Shown: positions 59,985-64,000 of the stretch, in pieces
How positions within the stretch are numbered: position 1 is the stretch's first letter
Layout of the letters: the number at the start of each line of letters is the position of its first letter
DNA from: JAMXLO01 sp963850535
GTDB lineage: Bacteria; Pseudomonadota; Alphaproteobacteria; Acetobacterales; Acetobacteraceae
Length of the DNA: 64,000 nt
NCBI GenBank assembly: GCA_963850535.1
Contig: CAWKMC010000010.1
Location: 186,001 to 250,000 of the forward strand
Direction: 5' to 3'
Notes under the pieces: model-generated
Seen by the model: only the letters and a program-made list of their open reading frames with translations
The model's database searches: none
Told to the model about the DNA's origin: nothing
Position numbers and translations under genes: made by a program

Positions 59985-60264
59985 ATGCCGAAAAGCGAAG
60001 CTTATGTCGCGCCGGACGTCTACGATCCCCAAAATCACTCGGAGGGAATCAAGGCGAATGGGGCCGAGACGACCTCTTCATTGCCGGCCGAGTTGCCTTC
60101 GGCCCGGAAGAGACCCATGAACGGATTGCAAGGCGCAGGCGCGTGCGGCATTGCAAGCCTATGGGCACTCGCTTCCATTGCATATTGCGGCTTATGATGC
60201 CGTCCGCCGCCGAACGGTGCTGCAACCCAGCCCAAACCGACAACGCTTTGCTTGGTACCAGTAG
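59985..60264 (+). CDS. Small hypothetical protein spread over three frames (two homopolymer indels)
   Basis: Three short frames join to a continuous, protein-like roughly 93-aa sequence: MPKSEAYVAPDVYDPQNHSE with IKANG (59985 on), then RDDLFIAGRVAFGPEETHER in the next frame, then KAQARAALQAYGHSLPLHIA and PNRQRFAWYQ in the third, ending at 60264. Adding one G to the G4 run near 60059 and one A near 60130 restores one frame. GGGGAGG lies at 59977-59983, very close to the ATG. No family is recognised. It diverges from the EamA gene. Two homopolymer-sized defects favour read errors. Confidence 0.5.
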
Positions 60265-60369
60265 GCGGTGCGCACTAGGTATCGCGACTACTACGCCACA
60301 GGCTAACGTTGTTCATGGCGGTCCCGACCCGGCTGCTGTGTGATCGACACCTTAGGGAGGGGTCTACAC

Positions 60370-61127
60370 ATGAAGGTGGACAATCTGTACATCGTGATGT
60401 TCCCCAACAAGAGCGACATCCGATTGGAAGACGGAGAAGTCTATAACTCCGGTAAGTGGCTGTTCGCGAAGTATTCTCTTAAGTGCAAGAGCACCGAGAC
60501 CTATGTGGTCAAGACCCTTGGCGGCCCGGGACCGAGCAAGAAAGGAAAGGTAGTCCAGGCTTTCATGAGCGGCGATATGCACGACTTCACCTGTGAAAAG
60601 CGGCTGGACTATTGCTCCGGTGGCTTTGTAACGGGCGGCAGCATCGGGGTCTACGCGGTGTTTCATTGCGACTTCGAACTCGATGCCGGCGCTGTTCGAC
60701 GCATTGCAAAGCCAGAGGTATGCGCAACAGATGGATCAGGATGTGACCGCGCAGGCTTTCGTTCGCGTGCTGCACAAGAGCGTCGGCGTTGCCAAAATGG
60801 ACAAGCTGGTCTTGGTGGCCTGCAACTCCGCCCACCATACGCCAGGTACAGGGCTCTATGTCGTTTCTCGACCGGGTATGCGCCGTGCTCGAGAAGGACG
60901 ATAAGCCACCTTGCATCGTTGGCTGGGACGGCTCCGAGTTTGTCTACAAGGATGGCTCGAAGACTAGCGGGTCAGACATACCGCGCAGCGAGCAGCGTAG
61001 CGAGCGGAAGTGGATCGCTGCCTACGTGCCTGGTCAGGGATACCAGCAGAAGCGCTACGAACCACACGGCTGGTCCGCCAGCCAGCATGTGCAGACCGAG
61101 ATAGGACCCGCCTGCATCCCGCTCTGA
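60370..61127 (+). CDS. Hypothetical protein of ~250 aa, disrupted by two frame changes
   Basis: ATG 60370 with GGGAGGGG upstream starts MKVDNLYIVMFPNKSDIRLE. Frame 1 runs through AFMSGDMHDFTCEKRLDYCS and AVFHCDFELDAGA. From about 60680 coding moves to frame 2 (LFDALQSQRYAQQMDQDVTA, KLVLVACNSAHHTPGTG), and from about 60853 to frame 3 (SMSFLDRVCAVLEKDDKPPC to QTEIGPACIPL). The alternation of DMHDF and LVLVACNSAH is reminiscent of clan CD (caspase/CHAT) proteases, where a His block is followed by a hydrophobic strand and Cys-x-Ser. This is a weak resemblance, and the usual His-Gly is missing. No signal is obvious. Confidence 0.55.
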
Positions 61128-61490
61128 TCCCCGGAGTGCAATGGGGCTCGCGCAAGCGCATCGCGTGTCCTTCGCCACCGTGGCGGATCGGTCATGCGAC
61201 TACCGTACTGGGCACAGCAGAATCGTTGATAACTCCTCTCTTGCCGCGAGTTTATCGATTTTGATTTAGGTCAACGCGCCCGGCGTGCCGCCGATGCAGC
61301 TTTATACACCATGCCCTCCTGATGATCGGCTGAAAAGCACGGCCGGGCGAAGGGCCGCATCAAACGCGCCCACGTGCTGTGACGCCGCGCAGGACTGCCG
61401 CAAGCAGTGTTCAGCGGCCGGCTGCCTTCCTTTTTTTCGACAGGATCGTTCCATATATTTACTCCGAGGAGCCCGTAAAACCCCCAGTTT
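61128..61490. other. 363-base intergenic region
   Basis: It lies between a disrupted hypothetical gene and the lipoprotein gene, both on the plus strand. No frame has protein-like character with a ribosome binding site. A GC-rich CAGC-GGCCG-GCTG element before a T-rich stretch (61409-61437) might end transcription, weakly. Confidence 0.4.
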
Positions 61491-61502
61491 GTGAGGAAGA
61501 AG

Positions 61503-62079
61503 GTGCGCATCGGACCGGCTGTGCTTTTGGGCTTGTCGACCCTGCTTTTCGGCTGCGCCGAGCAGCCGACGGGACTTTGCGGGAGACTATAATTCTTACG
61601 AGGGCGCAGGATATGCCGGCTCGACCTACCCGGCATATGGGTATGCACCGGGTTACCTTGGCCCTGGCTACGTCGGATCAGATGAATTTATCGGCGGAGG
61701 CGGCTATTGGGTTAGCGGCAAGGATCGGGACCCCTACTGGTATCATCGACACCGGGGCTGGGATCACGACCGGGGCGGGAACGAAGCACAGGCCCGAGCC
61801 CAAGCGTGGCAGCAGCTTCAGCAGCAGAAGGCAGCGACCCAGGCCGCACAAACTCAGGCTGTTGCGCAGCTGCAACAGGCAGCCCAACAGCGGGCTGCAT
61901 TGGCTGCTCAGGCTCAGGCCGCCCAGCAACAGCAACGGGCTGCAGCTCAAGCTGCGCAGGCCCAAGCTTTGCAAGAACGGGCCCAAGCGGTGCAACAGAT
62001 GTATCAGCAAAGAGCTCAAATGCTGGCAGCGCAACAGCAGGCCATTGCAGCCGCTCGAGCGCGCGGGATCGCCCAATGA
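61503..62079 (+). CDS. Lipoprotein with Tyr/Gly-rich and Gln/Ala-rich coiled-coil region, frameshifted
   Basis: A lipoprotein signal (MRIGPAVLLGLSTLLFGC, lipobox Cys at the end) reads in frame from GTG 61503, with GAGG six bases upstream; a GTG at 61491 would add MRKK. The frame closes about 20 codons later, but from about 61580 another frame continues without interruption: GDYNSYEGAGYAGSTYPAYG, a Gly/Tyr-rich section, then YWYHRHRGWDHDRGG and a roughly 90-residue Gln/Ala coiled-coil-like tail (QQLQQQKAATQAAQ, QAVQQMYQQRAQM) to TGA 62079. This frame has no Met until near its end, so standard ORF callers miss it. A one-base change near 61575-61582 joins the two. An outer-membrane or periplasmic role is inferred. 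Confidence 0.65.
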
Positions 62080-62085
62080 GGCACA

Positions 62086-62223
62086 ATGCCTTCCCGGTTC
62101 ATTGCTTTAGCAGTCTTGCTGATCGCTGTAATCAGGTCGGTGCTGCCCGATCCTGCTTCGCGCGGGCGCACTGACGAGGAACGCGGACAGCTGATGGAAG
62201 ACACCGCGCGGTCGTATCTCTGA
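62086..62223 (+). CDS. 45-aa single-pass small membrane protein
   Basis: This short frame starts at ATG 62086, six bases after the lipoprotein stop codon, with GAGG seven bases upstream. It encodes MPSRFIALAVLLIAVIRSVL, an N-terminal hydrophobic segment, followed by a charged end (RTDEERGQLMEDTARSYL). It may be a signal-anchored peptide co-expressed with the lipoprotein. No family is recognised. It falls below usual length cut-offs. Confidence 0.5.
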   Translation: MPSRFIALAVLLIAVIRSVLPDPASRGRTDEERGQLMEDTARSYL

Positions 62224-62328
62224 CCGTGCCAACAGTGAGCCGCAACGCCGCTCAGCGACTGTCTGCACTGACCGGCCCTACACTAAAGCTGAGCGAATCG
62301 CACGAAGCCCGTGCTCGTCAGGAACCGC

Positions 62329-62787
62329 TCATGCCGCGCTTTGGCCGGACTGGAGGTGGGCTTGCCAGGCACCCTGGGCCTCGCCCCATCCTACCAGCGC
62401 AACCGGCGTGCCATCGGGTTGGATGAAGGCAATTGGGCCTGAGAAAGTCATGTAAAACGCGCTGTCGATAGGAAAGTGGGTGTAATCGTGGCGCGCGCCG
62501 GACGCCTCAAAGCCGTATCCAGGAGCGATGGCTGTATCGCCGCCTTTCTCAGCGCCGCCGCGCACTTCCATCTTGCCCTTGTAGAGGAAGTATTCTCCGG
62601 GGCCGGTATGGATGTGCGCGCTGAATGATGAACCCGCAGGGCACTCGAATATGGCCGTCCAGGTACCTGCCTCAGGCGAGATGTGAAGAAGTTTCCAGCG
62701 GATGCCGCCCGCCGATAATGCGTCTGGAAATGGCGCCCATGGCCCGTGATCAATCGGGATGTATTCGTCTGCTGCTTTCTGCTTCAC
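62329..62787 (-). CDS. Cupin domain protein (2,4'-dihydroxyacetophenone dioxygenase-like)
   Basis: The 152-aa single-cupin protein starts at GTG 62787, with GGGAGAA six bases upstream (MKQKAADEYIPIDHGPWAPF). The longer frame to 62964 gives an Arg/Pro-rich leader and was rejected. The metal-binding motifs are SSFSAHIHTGPGEYFLYKGK (G-x5-H-x-H-x3-E-type motif 1) and ASGARHDYTHFP region (motif 2 His). The fold matches the dihydroxyacetophenone dioxygenase/acetylacetone-cleaving cupin group. It would be a cytoplasmic metal-dependent dioxygenase or a binding protein. Confidence 0.82.
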   Translation of the reverse strand: MKQKAADEYIPIDHGPWAPFPDALSAGGIRWKLLHISPEAGTWTAIFECPAGSSFSAHIHTGPGEYFLYKGKMEVRGGAEKGGDTAIAPGYGFEASGARHDYTHFPIDSAFYMTFSGPIAFIQPDGTPVALVGWGEAQGAWQAHLQSGQSAA

Positions 62788-63105
62788 GTTCAATTCTCCC
62801 TGATATTGTCTCTCATGACGTGGCGGCTGCTCTCTCCATACAGGCCTCGCAGCCGGCGACGCCGCATGAGCCGGATTGTTACCGAGCCGATCATGCGCCG
62901 GCAAGCGGTTCGAGCGCATAGTCGCTCTCGGTGCAGACCAAGGGTCAGGGGTGGGTGCCGTCAACTGTTTTATTGGATCGCAGTATGAGCGGGCTTAGCC
63001 GTGTGGCCAGTGGCCTTCAGCTGGCACTTGTGCCGCATCCCGCCTCTGGGCGTTGTCTGGTGCCAGGTCGGTATGCCTCCCTTTTCGCCTATGGCTGAAC
63101 GTCGC
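62788..63105. other. 318-base intergenic region
   Basis: It lies upstream of the cupin gene and downstream of the GH15-type gene, both on the minus strand. It must carry the cupin promoter. No convincing gene or structure was seen. Confidence 0.5.
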
Positions 63106-64000
63106 TCAACTTGGCATCGATCCTTCTTTGCCGCGCTGATGCGCAGGAGTTTCCCCTGCAGCGCGCGTCAAGTTCAGTGCGGTATTGATCAAGGCGACGT
63201 GCGAAAACGCTTGCGGGAAGTTGCCAAGAAATCGGCGTGCCCGCGGGTCATATTCTTCAGCCATTAGCCCGACGTCGTTGCGTAATGCGAGCAAGCGTTC
63301 GAACACCCTCCGCGCCTCCGCATGACGTCCCTGGAGCACCAAATTGTCGGCCAACCAGAAGCTGCAGGCGAGGAACACGCCCTCACCTGGGGGCAGGCCG
63401 TCCTCGGAAGTACCTGTGTCATAGCGCAATAGCAGCCCGTCCACTGACAAGCGCCGTTGGACAGCCGCCACAGTGCCGCGAATGCGCTCATCATTGGGCG
63501 GAAGAAAGCCCACCAACGGCATGAGCAATAAGCTTGCATCCAACTCGCGGCTGCCGAAGTATTGCACGAAGCTACCCAGTTCCGCATCGAACGCCCGGCT
63601 GCAAACTTCCCGATGAACCTCGTCACGCAGTGCGCGCCATCGTTCGACAGGACCGTCCAAACCGAAACCCTCAACCGCCTTTACCGCACGATCGAACGCC
63701 ACCCACGCCATAACCTTGGAATGGGTGAAGCAGCGTCGGTGCCCACGCACCTCCCACAGACCCTCGTCCGGCAAGTTCCAGACCTGCTCGAGGTGTTCGA
63801 GAAGAGCACACTCCAGGTGCCAAGCAGCTTCGTTCGGTGCAAGTGAGCCCTTCCGTGCGGTGTGCAGGGCATCAGACACTTCGCCGAAGACATCGAGTTG
63901 CAGTTGATCAGCCGCAGCGTTACCGACGCGAACAGGTTTTGACCCCTCATACCCAGGCAGCCACGGCAGACTGCGCTCGGTGAGATCGCGTTCGCCTGCC
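63106..64000 (-). CDS. Glycoside hydrolase family 15 (glucoamylase/trehalase-like), 3' part; 5' end outside window
   Basis: The frame is open to the window edge, so only about 297 C-terminal residues are visible. Typical GH15 stretches include LPWLPGYEGSKPVRVGNAAA and DQLQLDVFGEVSDALHTAR near the start of the fragment, then MAWVAFDRAVKAVEGFGLDG, SFVQYFGSRELDASLLLMPL and GVFLACSFWLADNLVLQGRH (with EEYDPRARRFLGNFPQAFSH at the end, the catalytic base glutamate region). GH15 enzymes of this bacterial branch hydrolyse trehalose or terminal glucose of alpha-glucans. With glgX in the window it may belong to storage-sugar metabolism, but the two are about 58 kb apart. Confidence 0.9.
   Translation of the reverse strand, partial: AGERDLTERSLPWLPGYEGSKPVRVGNAAADQLQLDVFGEVSDALHTARKGSLAPNEAAWHLECALLEHLEQVWNLPDEGLWEVRGHRRCFTHSKVMAWVAFDRAVKAVEGFGLDGPVERWRALRDEVHREVCSRAFDAELGSFVQYFGSRELDASLLLMPLVGFLPPNDERIRGTVAAVQRRLSVDGLLLRYDTGTSEDGLPPGEGVFLACSFWLADNLVLQGRHAEARRVFERLLALRNDVGLMAEEYDPRARRFLGNFPQAFSHVALINTALNLTRAAGETPAHQRGKEGSMPS

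Noticed and set aside
61409..61437. GC-rich stem before a T-run as a terminator
   Set aside because: The stem is only four pairs and the T-run is interrupted, so it is noted only within the gap entry.
61271..61648. 125-aa minus-strand frame before the lipoprotein gene
   Set aside because: It crosses the lipoprotein signal region antisense and has no protein-like features.
61678..62076. Leu/Ser/Cys-rich minus-strand frame opposite the lipoprotein tail
   Set aside because: It is the complement of CAG/GCC-type codons; the sense frame carries the coherent Q/A-rich helix.

Overview
The window is GC-rich, densely packed bacterial chromosome. Gene content points to an alphaproteobacterium, most likely of the Acetobacteraceae/Rhodospirillales type: a Ros/MucR regulator, an alpha-type DksA with a single zinc-site cysteine, a YcjX-YcjF pair, a DUF1612 (RHE_PE00001-type) gene, and many ABC and solute-binding genes. 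This assignment rests on gene families only. No rRNA, tRNA, insertion sequence or CRISPR array was recognised.

Layout. 0-3.3 kb: end of a pyruvate dehydrogenase E1/transketolase-type gene, a Tat-like family-5 solute-binding protein, and an RraA-type aldolase. 3.2-5.8 kb: glgX with a tiny coupled proline-rich gene, and a CsbD/DUF883-like stress protein. 5.9-9.4 kb: a catabolic set on the minus strand (SMP-30 lactonase, MFS importer, Peripla_BP_6 binding protein). 9.7-13 kb: a secreted RTX-like protein and a divergent SGNH hydrolase. 13-20.4 kb: two PuuE-like polysaccharide deacetylases divergent from a complete liv-type ABC operon (binding protein, LivH, an extended LivM, LivG, LivF). 20.4-22.2 kb: a methyltransferase coupled to an amidohydrolase. 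22.4-30 kb: a hybrid sensor kinase directly followed by a DppB/DppC permease pair, converging on two family-5 binding proteins.

30-40 kb: MucR, gltB-gltD (ammonia assimilation), a multicopper-oxidase remnant, a molybdopterin oxidoreductase and an SDR. 40-47 kb: a GH114-like secreted glycosidase and a giant secreted protein (CBM9-like, deacetylase-like, Ig-like repeats, RTX-type end), then a DUF2945 gene. 47-52.7 kb: a Rieske-FAD oxidoreductase and a compact cluster of acyl-CoA dehydrogenase, PIG-L deacetylase, NodS-like methyltransferase and GT2, which looks like one uncharacterised glycan or lipid modification pathway. 53-64 kb: ycjX-ycjF, dksA-like, DUF1612, bacterioferritin-like, SRAP peptidase, DMT exporter, several small unknown genes, a cupin and the end of a GH15 glucoamylase-type gene.

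A striking property of the window is that at least nine otherwise intact genes are split by single-base frame changes, several in homopolymer runs. Uncorrected read errors are the simplest explanation, with real decay or phase variation as alternatives. Reading across the breaks recovers several proteins that a plain ORF scan misses, including a Q/A-rich lipoprotein, a 45-aa membrane peptide, a 46-aa proline-rich peptide and a roughly 93-aa protein in three frames.
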